Positions 9,208 to 17,466 of a stretch of DNA of 64,000 nucleotides are shown piece by piece. The notes beneath the pieces are model-generated. The model made no database searches, was not told the DNA's origin, and worked only from the letters and a program-made list of their open reading frames with translations. The DNA comes from DAOTWA01 sp963702935. Lineage in GTDB: Bacteria; Chloroflexota; Anaerolineae; Anaerolineales; Anaerolineaceae. Each line of letters begins with the position of its first letter. The first letter of the stretch is position 1. The position numbers and the translations under genes are program-made. The DNA lies in assembly GCA_963702935.1 (NCBI GenBank), contig OY969772.1:2852001-2916000 (forward strand), given 5' to 3'.

Positions 9208-10853
9208 TCAGGGCTGCTCCTTCGGCCTGACGATATTGGTCTCGATCGACCCACAGGTGCAGGCGGTGACCGTCTTGTCGCCTTGGGTCAGGGTGCCGAT
9301 GTAAGGCGCGTCGCCCGCGTGGGCGATCCACCCGCTCAGATCGAACGGCAGGGGGCCGTCTGCCAGGATCCACTCGCCGTTGTACTTGCGGGCGATGTGC
9401 ACGTGGGTGCCGGTGGCGATGCCGCCCTCGCAGGAGGGGTGCCCGATGGGGTCGCCCACGTTGACCCAGGTGCCCAGCTTCACGCGACCCATCGGTGGCG
9501 ATGTGCAGGTACAGGATCGACCAGCCGGTCTGTTCGTGCCCGTCGCCGTCCAGGTCCAGCACCACCAGGCCGTGATCCGAGCGCACCACCAGGCCGGTGG
9601 CGCTGGCCACCACCCAGGCGTCCGATTTCGACGCAGCCGCTCTCGGTGCTGGCCGGCGCGAAGTCCAGCGCCGCGCGCGCGCCGTCGATCTCCCAGGCGC
9701 CGTGCGGGCCGCCCGTGAAGCTCCAGATCTGGCCGGGCATGAAGGGCAGGATCAGGGGAGGCTGGGTCAGGGTGGCGGGGAAGAGCGGCTCCACCGTCTG
9801 GGCGCGCAGCCAGGCGTTGCCGAACATGCGCTCGTGGAGGGCGGTCAGGCTGTCGGCGTCGTACAGCGCCCCGCTCCAGGCTTCCTGGTTATCCAGCCTG
9901 GAGAAGAAGTACTGCAAGGCCACCGTGCCGGCGTTGAGACTGGGGGCGGGGTGCAGCGTGCTGCCGTCCGGGAAGGTCAGCTCGGTCAGGATGCCTTCGC
10001 GCCAGCCGTAATAGCCCAGGAAAAGCTGGCTGGTGGCCCAGGTGAGCTGCTGGTACAGGCCCTTGGTATTGGCGTTGACGTAGCCGACGGGATAGTCGGT
10101 CTCGGCCAGGTTGCCAGGCTTTCCGTACACCCAATGGCTCTGGTGCTCCAGCAGGGCCAGCAGCAGGCGCGGGTTGACCGAGTTCTCGATGGCCACGCGC
10201 TTGACCACGTCTGCGCCGCTGGTCCAGCCTGTGCTGCCCAGGTATTCCTGGTATTGGCTCAAATAGCCGCCTGCCTGCTTTACGAAGTCATTCACGTCGA
10301 AATCGATGGCCGAGGGGGAGAACACCACTTCGCTGTCGGGCATGAGCTGCTTGTCGTTGCTGACCTGGATCAGGCGTTGGGGGATGAGCAGCAGTTGACC
10401 GGGGTCGATCAGGGCTTTGTCGGGGATGGGCTGCTGGGATTGGATCTCTCCCGCTTGGACGCCAAAGCGAATTGCAATAGCGGGCAGGGTGTCGCCCGCC
10501 TGGGTGTAATACAGGATGGGCGGCCCGACCGTCGGGCCGGGGGTGGAGGAGAGCAGCGGAGTCGGGGTAAGGAAAAGGGGTGTGGCGCTGGCCAGGGGCT
10601 GCGGGGGATCGATGACGCCGCCTCCCATCACGCCGGTAGGCGTCGGGTAGGTTGCTTCCGGCGTCTGCGCCTGGGTGGAGGTGGCCTGCGCCTGGGTAGG
10701 GAGGACTGTCGGCTGGGGAGTGTCGAGCACGCCGGGATTGATCGCCGCGCTGGGGCCCAGCGTGGCGCTGAGCTCCCCGGCGGTCAGGTACGAGCTCGAG
10801 CACGCCAGGATAGCCAAGATCAGCGCAAGGCTCATCAGCCACAGGCTATGCAT
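9208..10853 (-). CDS. LysM/M23 peptidase-family lipoprotein (second paralogue, two frame breaks)
   Basis: Starts MHSLWLMSLALILAILAC with a clear lipobox; about 547 residues if surplus bases near 9625 and 9487 are skipped. After a Pro/Thr linker come a LysM domain (YYTQAGDTLPAIAIRFG), the helical region with SVNPRLLLALLEHQSH, and an M23 domain with GGPHGAW...ALDF and HVHIARKYNGEW. The first break lies between CVE and SDAWVVASATG (GAA-A-TCG); the second between ATDG and RVKLGTWV. Both need a one-base skip and no conserved residue is lost. It begins 13 bases after the previous paralogue stops, so all three are one transcription unit. Confidence 0.85.
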
Positions 10854-10866
10854 GCGCCGTCTTCGC

Positions 10867-12411
10867 CTAACGCTGGATCTGGTTCTCCGCTTTACGGCCG
10901 TCCCAGGCCTCAATGCTCTGCCCATCGCGTTTCAAAAATCCATCATATTCCGTGCCGGTGCCGCTGGATATCCACCCATCCAGATTGAACGGTAAAGCGC
11001 CATCCGCGGCGATCCACTCTCCATTATAACGCCTGGCGAGGTGCACGTGCGTGCCATTTGATACGCCGCCTTCGCAGGAGGGGTGGCCGATGTGATCTCC
11101 CGCGTGCACGTAGGTCCCCGGCGCGACACGCTCGCGGGTGTCGACGTGCATGTACAGCACGTCCCAGCCGGTTTGCTCGTAGCCGTCTCCGTCCAGGTCT
11201 TCCATGACTTCCCCGGTCTTGGCCCGTACGATCAGCCCATCCGCCACGGCCACCACCCAGGCGTCGCTGGAGACGCATCCCAGGGCGTCGCCGGGCGGCG
11301 CGAAATCCAGGGCGGCCCAGGCCGAGCCTTCTCCCCAGCCGCCGTGCGGCCCGCCCGTGAAGGACCACTGCACGCCTCTCTCGAAGGGGAGCTGGAAGAG
11401 GGGCTGTTTCAGGTCGGGTGGCACCAGCGGCTCGATCGCCAGGTCAAAGGGATAGCCGAACAGGCTGGAGTAGGTGGCAAACAGGCCGTCCTGCGAGACG
11501 GCTTTGTCCCAATCGGCGCGCCCGTAGAACTGGGCCATCAAATTCTGTACCCCGGCCGTGCCGGCGTTGATCGTCGGCGCCACGGGCGTCACGCTGCCGT
11601 CCGCCAGCACCCAACTGGAGATGGCGTTGACGCCCCACAGGTAGAATCCGCGGTTGAGGTTGTTGGCCGCCCAGGAGAGCTGCAAGTACAGGCCCTTGTA
11701 GTTGTCGTTGCGATAACCCAGGGGGAAATCGTTGAAAGCAGCCTCCGGGCTGGGATTGGTCACCCAGCCGCTGCGGAATTCCAGCACGGCCAGCAGCAGG
11801 CGCGGGTTGACAGAATATTCCTCGGAAACCAACTGCACCACCTGCGCTCCGCTGAGCGTTTCGGCGTTGACCACGTCCGAATATTGCGCCAGGTAGCCTT
11901 TTTTCTCGCTGATGAAGGCTTGCAAGTCCAGCGAGACGCTGGCCGGCCCGTATACCAGCTCGGAATCGGGGATGATCTTGAAATCCGAGCCGGGGCTTTG
12001 CGGCGTGGGCGGGGGGATGACCAGGTTCTGGCCCACGTACAGTTGGTTGGGGTTGTCGATCTGGTTGGCCTTCACCAGCTCGTCCAGGGAGATGCCGTAG
12101 CGTTCGGCGATGCTGCCCAGCGAGTCGCCCGCCTGGGCCACGTATTCGTCGGGAGTCGTGCGCGGCGTGGGCAAGATGCGCGCGGCGTCCGGCGTGGGGC
12201 TGAGGATGGGCGCACCCGGAACGCGGGTGGGGGGCAAAAAAGGTGTGCGCGTAGCCGTGCCGGCCGCCGGGGGCTGAGCTTGCGCCGCGGAGCTCGAGGG
12301 CTGGCCGTTCCCTTGGGGCAGCAGGGCGCCGTCGCTGGACGCCATGCGCGTGCAGGCCATCAGACCGCTCAATAGCAGGAGGCCCAGCAGGGCGGCGGCG
12401 CGCCTGGCCAC
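10867..12411 (-). CDS. LysM/M23 peptidase-family lipoprotein (first paralogue)
   Basis: The 514-residue protein uses GTG (MARRAAALLG), has a lipobox LMAC, a Pro/Thr linker, a LysM domain (YVAQAGDSLGSIAERYGIS ... LYVGQNLVIP), a helical region with SVNPRLLLAVLEFRSG, and an M23 domain with GGPHGGW...ALDF and HVHLARRYNGEW. It should be membrane-anchored by lipid, bind glycan through LysM and hydrolyse or remodel peptidoglycan. The start is one base past the HIT-gene stop. Unlike the second paralogue it is uninterrupted, and it provides the best template for locating the breaks there. Confidence 0.9.
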   Translation of the reverse strand: MARRAAALLGLLLLSGLMACTRMASSDGALLPQGNGQPSSSAAQAQPPAAGTATRTPFLPPTRVPGAPILSPTPDAARILPTPRTTPDEYVAQAGDSLGSIAERYGISLDELVKANQIDNPNQLYVGQNLVIPPPTPQSPGSDFKIIPDSELVYGPASVSLDLQAFISEKKGYLAQYSDVVNAETLSGAQVVQLVSEEYSVNPRLLLAVLEFRSGWVTNPSPEAAFNDFPLGYRNDNYKGLYLQLSWAANNLNRGFYLWGVNAISSWVLADGSVTPVAPTINAGTAGVQNLMAQFYGRADWDKAVSQDGLFATYSSLFGYPFDLAIEPLVPPDLKQPLFQLPFERGVQWSFTGGPHGGWGEGSAWAALDFAPPGDALGCVSSDAWVVAVADGLIVRAKTGEVMEDLDGDGYEQTGWDVLYMHVDTRERVAPGTYVHAGDHIGHPSCEGGVSNGTHVHLARRYNGEWIAADGALPFNLDGWISSGTGTEYDGFLKRDGQSIEAWDGRKAENQIQR

Positions 12412-12412
12412 G

Positions 12413-12769
12413 TTAGCCCTGCTCCAGGCTGGCCCTGGCCGGTAGCTTGCGCCCGCCGATCAGGTGTAAATGGATGTGGAACACCGCCTGGCCGGAATCC
12501 GGCCCGGTGTTGATCACCAGCCGGTAACCGCTGCCGTCTACCCCGGCCTGGCGGGCGATGCCCGGGGCCACACTCAACAGGTGGCCCATCAGCGTCTCGT
12601 CGCCCGGGGTGACCTCGTTCATGGAGGCGATGTGCCGGTTGGGCACGATCAGGATGTGCACCGGCGCTGCCGGGAGGGTGTCTCTGAAGGCGGTCACCAG
12701 GGCATCCTGGTAGAGGATCTCGCTGGGGGCCTGTCTGTTGATGATCTTACAGAAAATGCAGTCTGCCAT
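12413..12769 (-). CDS. HIT-family nucleotide-binding hydrolase
   Basis: A compact 118-residue protein starting MADCIFCKIINRQAPSEI. The CxxC zinc site (CIFC) at the start and the histidine triad HIHLHLIGG near residue 97 put it in the HINT/PKCI branch of the HIT superfamily, which hydrolyses adenosine 5'-phosphoramidates and related nucleotides. The length is typical. It is embedded in the leftward envelope-gene run, one base upstream of the first M23 paralogue; HIT genes often sit in mixed operons, so this does not define a specific role. Confidence 0.95.
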   Translation of the reverse strand: MADCIFCKIINRQAPSEILYQDALVTAFRDTLPAAPVHILIVPNRHIASMNEVTPGDETLMGHLLSVAPGIARQAGVDGSGYRLVINTGPDSGQAVFHIHLHLIGGRKLPARASLEQG

Positions 12770-12782
12770 GCTTTCGTGTTCC

Positions 12783-13955
12783 TTAGGGAGTGGGCGTGGC
12801 CTGCGGGCAGTAGGCGCTGAGATAGCTTTGTTCCTGCTGGCGGTTGGCCTGCGCCTGGGCGGCCGCTTGCTGGCTGAATTGCACCGCCTGGTCCAGGTTG
12901 AGGGTCGCCGCCGTGCTCCAAAACCGGGGGAGCACCATGAGCGGATCTTTCACCGCTTGCTCGGGCTGGCCCAGGGGAATCCAGTTGAACATCAGCGGGC
13001 CGCGCGAGTAGGCCGTGAACCCCAGGCTGTAGCCGGCTTCGTGCGCCAGTTGCACCGACAGGTCGGTAAAGTTGCCGCCCGGCCAGATGAAGGCCGTCGG
13101 GCGCTGGCCGAAGTGCTGCAACAGCACGGGGATCGGGTCGAAGATTTCGTGGCGGACGTCGGCTTCGGGCGTGGTGGGCACGATGTAGATGTGGTTGTAG
13201 CCGTGCGACTGCACGTCCAGGCGCCCGGAGGCGTTGAGCCCCTCGATATTGGCCCAGTCCTGGGCCGTGTTTTGCGCCACGATCCACCCCAGCGTCAGCG
13301 TCCAGTTGTATTTTTCAAGGTACGGCAAGAAACGCTGCACCACACCGGGCCGCCGGTCGTCCACGATCATCAGCAGCGAGAGCTGCGGGATTTTGGCGTT
13401 CTTCTCCAGGAAGTCGGCCGCCTGGGCAGTGGTGATGGTCTGAAAGCCCAGGCTCTTGGCGTGCTCGAGGATCTGCACGAAATACGACTCTGTGATGGTC
13501 GTATCCTCCGTGATGGGCCGGCCGTCCGGCACGATGGAATGAAACATGATGGGTACAATAACCGTGCCAGGTGGGCTGTTATTGGGGTCCCAGCGCAGGC
13601 GCAGATACTGGCAGGTATCCTGGAGGTAGGTCTGCGGGGCTACCCCTGAGCGCAAGAGCTTGCTCTGGAGGATGTCGATGGGCGGAGGGGTGGGGGAGGG
13701 CAGCGGTGTGGCGCTCAGGTCTTGCGTAGGGGCAGAAACCAGCGCTTCCCCCGTAGGGGAAGGCGCTGGGGAAAACCAGGGTGAAGGGGAGGGAGAAGGC
13801 GCGGGCCGGGTGGGCGTGAGGGTGGCAGGCAGAGGCGTCGCCGTCGCCGTAGGCTTCTGCGGCGGGACGACCGCGCTGCACGCGGTCATCCCCAGGAGGA
13901 GGCACAGCCCCACAAATCCGGCCGCCCTCCCCGGCCGCCAACGACCTCCGTTCAC
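12783..13955 (-). CDS. Polysaccharide deacetylase (NodB-like) lipoprotein
   Basis: The 390-residue protein (GTG start) has an N-terminal leader with a lipobox-like MTAC at about residue 26 and a long Pro/Ser/Thr linker to about residue 95. The NodB homology domain follows: IVPIMFHSI, LLMIVDDR with the catalytic/metal aspartates, SHGYNH (HxxxH-type metal site) and WPGGN. CE4 enzymes remove N- or O-acetyl groups from peptidoglycan or other glycans. It lies one base downstream of the inositol-phosphate synthase gene and upstream of three M23 lipoproteins, so a cell-surface glycan role is likely. The exact substrate cannot be read. Confidence 0.88.
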   Translation of the reverse strand: MNGGRWRPGRAAGFVGLCLLLGMTACSAVVPPQKPTATATPLPATLTPTRPAPSPSPSPWFSPAPSPTGEALVSAPTQDLSATPLPSPTPPPIDILQSKLLRSGVAPQTYLQDTCQYLRLRWDPNNSPPGTVIVPIMFHSIVPDGRPITEDTTITESYFVQILEHAKSLGFQTITTAQAADFLEKNAKIPQLSLLMIVDDRRPGVVQRFLPYLEKYNWTLTLGWIVAQNTAQDWANIEGLNASGRLDVQSHGYNHIYIVPTTPEADVRHEIFDPIPVLLQHFGQRPTAFIWPGGNFTDLSVQLAHEAGYSLGFTAYSRGPLMFNWIPLGQPEQAVKDPLMVLPRFWSTAATLNLDQAVQFSQQAAAQAQANRQQEQSYLSAYCPQATPTP

Positions 13956-13956
13956 G

Positions 13957-15056
13957 TCAATTGTCCTCGCCGCGAATGAAGGCCTCGGTCATCTCACGCG
14001 CCTCCTCGTCCTTGAACTGCTTGGGAGGCGTCTTCATGAAATAGGACGCGGGCGCCATCGAGCGGGCCGGCCGATGCCGCGATCCAGGGCCAGCTTGGCG
14101 CAGCGCACGGCGTCGATGACCACGCCGGCGGAGTTGGGCGAATCCCACACTTCCAGCTTGAGCCTCCAGGTTGCAGGGGCACATTCGCCGAAGGTGGTGC
14201 CTTCCATGCGGATCGTAGCAGAACTTGCGGTCCTCCAGCCAGGGCACGTAATCGCTGGGGCCGACATGGATGTTGTCGCTGCTCCAGGTCGTAGGGCAGC
14301 ATGCTGGTGACCGCGCCGGTCTTGGAGATCTTCTTGGATTCGAGCCGCTCGCGCTCGAGCATGTTGATGAAGTCGGTGTTGCCGCCGAAGTTGAGCTGGT
14401 AGGTGCGGTCCAGCCGCACGCCGCGGTCGACGAACAGCGTGGTCAGCATGCGGTGCAGGATGGTGGCGCCCACCTGGCTCTTGATGTCGTCGCCGATGAT
14501 CGGCAGGCCGCTGCTGCAGGAAGCGCGGCGCTCCAGTAGTCCTGAGCTGGCGATGAAGACCGGGATGCAGTTGACCAAGCCGCAGCCGGCGTCCAGGATC
14601 TGCTCGACGTACCACTTGGTGGCCATTTCGGAGCCCACCGGCAGGTAATTGATCACCACATCGGTGTTGGTGTCCTTGAGGATCTTGACGATGTCGGCGG
14701 TCGGGCCGGGGGCCTTCTTGAGGATCTGGGACAGGTACTTGCCCAGCCCGTCGTGGGTCATGCCGCGCGAGACCTGGCACGCCCAGCTTGGGCACGTCGC
14801 AGAACTTGATAGGTATTGTTGGGATAGGCGTAGATCGCTTCGCGAGAGGTCCTTGCCGACCTTGGTGTCCACCACGTCAAAGGCGGCGGTGAATTCGATA
14901 TCGCGGACGTGGTAGCCGCCCAGGTTGACGTGCATCAGCCCGGGCACGCGGTCGTCATCCTCTGGCATTCTGGTAGTAATGGACGCCCTGCACCAGCGAG
15001 GAGGCGCAGTTGCCCACGCCGATAATCGCGACCCGCACTTTCTTGTTGTCACTCAT
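13957..15056 (-). CDS. ino1: myo-Inositol-1-phosphate synthase with about 14 apparent single-base insertions
   Basis: The product would convert glucose 6-phosphate to inositol 1-phosphate. MSDNKKVRVAIIGVGNCASS (Rossmann site), VPGLMHVNLGGYHVRDIEF, LPVGSE, IGDDIKSQVGATILHR, MLERERLESKKISKT and LEVWDSPNSAGV all match the actinobacterial/archaeal Ino1 type. The open span is 1100 bases; skipping one base at about 14963, 14842, 14808, 14774, 14542, 14526, 14510, 14281, 14214, 14183, 14173, 14160, 14069 and 14050 gives 361 residues, the family length. Every shift is in the same direction and the protein stays conserved on both sides. AAGGAG lies before the ATG. Either a badly sequenced gene or a genuinely disrupted one. 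Neighbours are envelope genes, so inositol lipids or glycans are a possible sink. Confidence 0.82.
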
Positions 15057-15285
15057 GTTGGTTGACTCCTTCGAAGAATTGGTTGTCTGCCGTCTGCTCG
15101 TTCCAAAAGCGCCCTCGGTACGGGGAAGCACCTGGCCCAGGAGTGAATCATAGGCATTTTGGCGGTTCCAGGGGAAGCATAGACCAACCCCCGGGCCGGC
15201 TTGGGTGTGGCTCTCGCCGGTACCAACGACTGCTCAAGGGCAGAGAATGGAGCGCGAGGGGCGATCAACGAAATAGACAAAGCGT

Positions 15286-15291
15286 ATTATA
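15286..15291 (-). promoter_or_regulatory. Candidate -10 element for the leftward inositol-synthase operon
   Basis: Read leftward, this is a perfect TATAAT about 230 bases before the inositol-synthase start. The -35 position (TAGAAT, 15309-15314, 17-base spacer) is weak. It faces away from the tRNA-Pro promoter. Confidence 0.4.
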
Positions 15292-15320
15292 CCGGGAAAG
15301 GCCAAACAATTCTAGCGCTC

Positions 15321-15349
15321 TTGCCAAAAGAGGGCGGCCTGGGTATAAT
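15321..15349 (+). promoter_or_regulatory. Sigma-70 promoter of tRNA-Pro
   Basis: TTGCCA (15321-15326), a 17-base spacer and a perfect TATAAT (15344-15349), 10 bases before the tRNA. Spacing and position are ideal. Confidence 0.85.
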
Positions 15350-15359
15350 GCTGAGGTAT

Positions 15360-15434
15360 CGGGGTGTGGCTCAGTCCGGCTAGAGCACACGGTTCGGGAC
15401 CGTGAGATCGGGGGTTCAAATCCCCCCGCCCCAA
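15360..15434 (+). tRNA. tRNA-Pro (anticodon CGG)
   Basis: The cloverleaf folds as acceptor CGGGGTG with CGCCCCA, D-stem GCTC/GAGC, anticodon stem CACGG/CCGTG around loop TTCGGGA (anticodon CGG), and T-stem GGGGG/CCCCC with loop TTCAAAT. CCA is not encoded. In this fold position 1 (C) faces A at position 72, an unusual mismatch for a bacterial elongator tRNA. Its own promoter and terminator flank it closely. Confidence 0.9.
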
Positions 15435-15438
15435 CTCT

Positions 15439-15469
15439 AAAGACCCCCAGCCAAGCGCTGGGGGTCTTT
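15439..15469 (+). terminator. Intrinsic terminator of tRNA-Pro
   Basis: AAAGACCCCCAGC (15439-15451) pairs perfectly with GCTGGGGGTCTTT (15457-15469) around a 5-base loop. A short T-containing stretch follows. Confidence 0.85.
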
Positions 15470-15569
15470 CCGTTCTTGCCCCCCCTTGGAAAGGGGAGTT
15501 GGGGGGATTCTCTACCCGGCTAAATTTCACGTAGAAATTGCCAGCCACGGGTAAAACCCAGGGGGCCTG

Positions 15570-15608
15570 GAAAAACAGAAGCCATCCTTTTCTTCAGGAT
15601 GGCCTCTG
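15570..15608 (-). terminator. Intrinsic terminator of the beta-propeller gene
   Basis: Read leftward, a stem with GGCCATCC paired to GGATGGC (one outer mismatch, 9-base loop) is followed by a run of five T (15570-15575 on the plus strand reads GAAAAA). It lies 30 bases after the stop of the gene at 15638. Confidence 0.75.
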
Positions 15609-15637
15609 CCCGAATTACCGTTGCTCTGCTCTGTTTG

Positions 15638-17149
15638 TTACCGGGATCTTACAGGGACGAATGGGAACCAGCTCTTGAACGGTACAAACTGGCGGGCTGC
15701 CAGGCCTACCGGTACATTATCAGTGCTCGCCCCCCAATCGATCAGGGTGCGCTCCAGCGTTTCCATGTCAATAACGGAAACGTAACGGGTGGGAAATTCA
15801 TCCGTATCTATCATAAGCGTCGGATAAGAGGCATAAATTTTGCCTTCGTAGTAGGCGATCGTATCGACCCCAAATAGCTGCGAAGAGGTGTACTGTTCCA
15901 GCTCTACAGACTGGTAATCGTACGTGCCTGAGCCGTTGGGGGTCAGGTTCAGGATATAAACCCTGTCGTTCGGAGAGGTGTCCGTGGGATCGGCTGTGCT
16001 GTCATAGGTATGCGCGTTGTTCCCCAGCATGATGGCTTTGCTGCTGTCCTCGGTGAAGGTGATGTTCTGCATGGCGTGGTCGAGCCCGAAGATCACATCG
16101 ACCAGCTCCAGCTCGCCTGGATCGATAATCTTATAGACGCCGACGTCGTACTGCGCGCTGTAAGATGGGAGGCTCGTGTCCACATAATTCGCCGAATCTG
16201 ATACCAGCACGGTGACGCCATCCGGAGCAATGGAGACATTGACCGGGCGTATTGGCTGCCACTTAACGGCCGTTGTGAGCCCACTGGCGCTGTTCGCACC
16301 GGTGGTGGCTGGAAGGGGGTCGAGCTGGCTGGTATCGGGGACCAGCCCGGCGTTGGTCGTCCTGGGGCTGATGCTGGTCGTCAGTACGAGCGGATCTGTG
16401 CTGAATTCACCGTCCGTTGAAACGAAGTAGTGGTAGGAGCCGATATAGGTCAATGTACCTTGCGGGCCTATATAGACCGAATGAATGAACCCATTTGAGT
16501 AGTCCGCTACGACCACCGTGCCATCCGGTGCGATGGCGACCGCGTTCGTATATCCGTAAATTGGGTCGCCACCTTTATCGTGGGCAATCGTGGGCATGAG
16601 CAGCTCGTATTTGACGACGCGATTGGCAATATCGATCGAATACATACTCTGTGTAAACCCGCCGTCGGTGACGATGGCATACTTCCCATCGGCGGTGATG
16701 GCGATATCCTCGGCCATTATATCGAGATGGAGAGAGCCAAGGTATACCGGTTTCCACGGGATCGAGACATCTACGAAGTGCACGAGCTTCTTCGAAAAGG
16801 AGGAAACCAGCAAGGTTTTGCCGTCAGGAGTGACAGCGACGTCAAACAGGTCCTGGCCCACGGGGAAGCCGGTGGTTTCATCCAGGGTGCTTAACTCGTC
16901 CCTCAGGAATGGCCCGAGCTTTTCGTTGGTGTAGGTGTTAATGGCGTAAAGGGCGTCGTATTGGTAGTAGTCCGCACCGACGGTTTCCCCCTCTTGCGTG
17001 ACGACATAGATCCACCCAGGCCCGGTTAATTCCCCTGTGGAGGTGGCCTGGACGGGTTGGGCGGCAACTGCGGCAGTACAAAGCAGCGCAGCGATGATGG
17101 CGAACCAAATGGTTCTGGTTACAAAGTGACGCGCTCCAGTTAGCTTCAT
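15638..17149 (-). CDS. Secreted YVTN/WD40-like beta-propeller protein
   Basis: A 503-residue protein with an N-terminal signal peptide (residues about 10-35, WFAIIAALLCTAAVAAQPVQA). Repeated propeller blades carry the phrases VAVTPDGKTLLVSS, IAITADGKYAIVTD, VAIAPDGTVVVAD, VSIAPDGVTVLVSD and ITFTEDSSKAIMLG. These x-PDG-x blades are typical of surface-exposed seven-bladed propellers that bind proteins or ligands; no catalytic motif is visible. GGGAG precedes the ATG. The gene stands alone, with its own terminator. A role in surface adhesion or binding is inference. Confidence 0.8.
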   Translation of the reverse strand: MKLTGARHFVTRTIWFAIIAALLCTAAVAAQPVQATSTGELTGPGWIYVVTQEGETVGADYYQYDALYAINTYTNEKLGPFLRDELSTLDETTGFPVGQDLFDVAVTPDGKTLLVSSFSKKLVHFVDVSIPWKPVYLGSLHLDIMAEDIAITADGKYAIVTDGGFTQSMYSIDIANRVVKYELLMPTIAHDKGGDPIYGYTNAVAIAPDGTVVVADYSNGFIHSVYIGPQGTLTYIGSYHYFVSTDGEFSTDPLVLTTSISPRTTNAGLVPDTSQLDPLPATTGANSASGLTTAVKWQPIRPVNVSIAPDGVTVLVSDSANYVDTSLPSYSAQYDVGVYKIIDPGELELVDVIFGLDHAMQNITFTEDSSKAIMLGNNAHTYDSTADPTDTSPNDRVYILNLTPNGSGTYDYQSVELEQYTSSQLFGVDTIAYYEGKIYASYPTLMIDTDEFPTRYVSVIDMETLERTLIDWGASTDNVPVGLAARQFVPFKSWFPFVPVRSR

Positions 17150-17466
17150 ACTAAAGGCTCCCTTGTCATGATGATTGTGTGTTGGTTGAGAATTTGTCCA
17201 ATTATAGTGTACAGCGCAGGAAGTTAGTCACTCCTTTTGTGCAAAATACTATACAAATTTGATAGGTGCTTTAATGGAGCTTAATTGTAGGAATGCCTTT
17301 TACGTCCTTCTGCGTTTCTCCGCGCCCTCCGCGCCTTCCGCGTCCCATCCTCCCCCGTGAAATCCGTGCCCAAATCCGCCGTCATCCCCCAAATTCCCCT
17401 GAGCCGTTATAATAGACTTGCGGTCAGAAACTCAATCTTCCTCGGACGTCCTCCGGCGGGGGTAAG
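17150..17466. other. Divergent intergenic region with a candidate promoter
   Basis: This 317-base gap separates the leftward propeller gene from the rightward permease. TATAAT at 17408-17413 faces the permease, about 55 bases before its start, without a convincing -35. Bases about 17300-17345 are a C/T-rich run of TCTGCG/CTCCGCG phrases, related in wording to the repeats at 19357-19523. No gene seen. Confidence 0.5.

Noticed and set aside
13957..15056. Ordinary pseudogene decay of inositol-1-phosphate synthase
   Set aside because: Decay should give substitutions in catalytic motifs, deletions and stop codons in all frames. Here only one-base insertions occur and every motif is intact, so plain decay is a poor explanation, although it cannot be excluded.
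15053..15280. A 75-codon leftward frame upstream of inositol-1-phosphate synthase
   Set aside because: It lies in the probable leader between the -10 and the gene, has no ribosome-binding site or recognisable domain, and ends right at the start region of the real gene.
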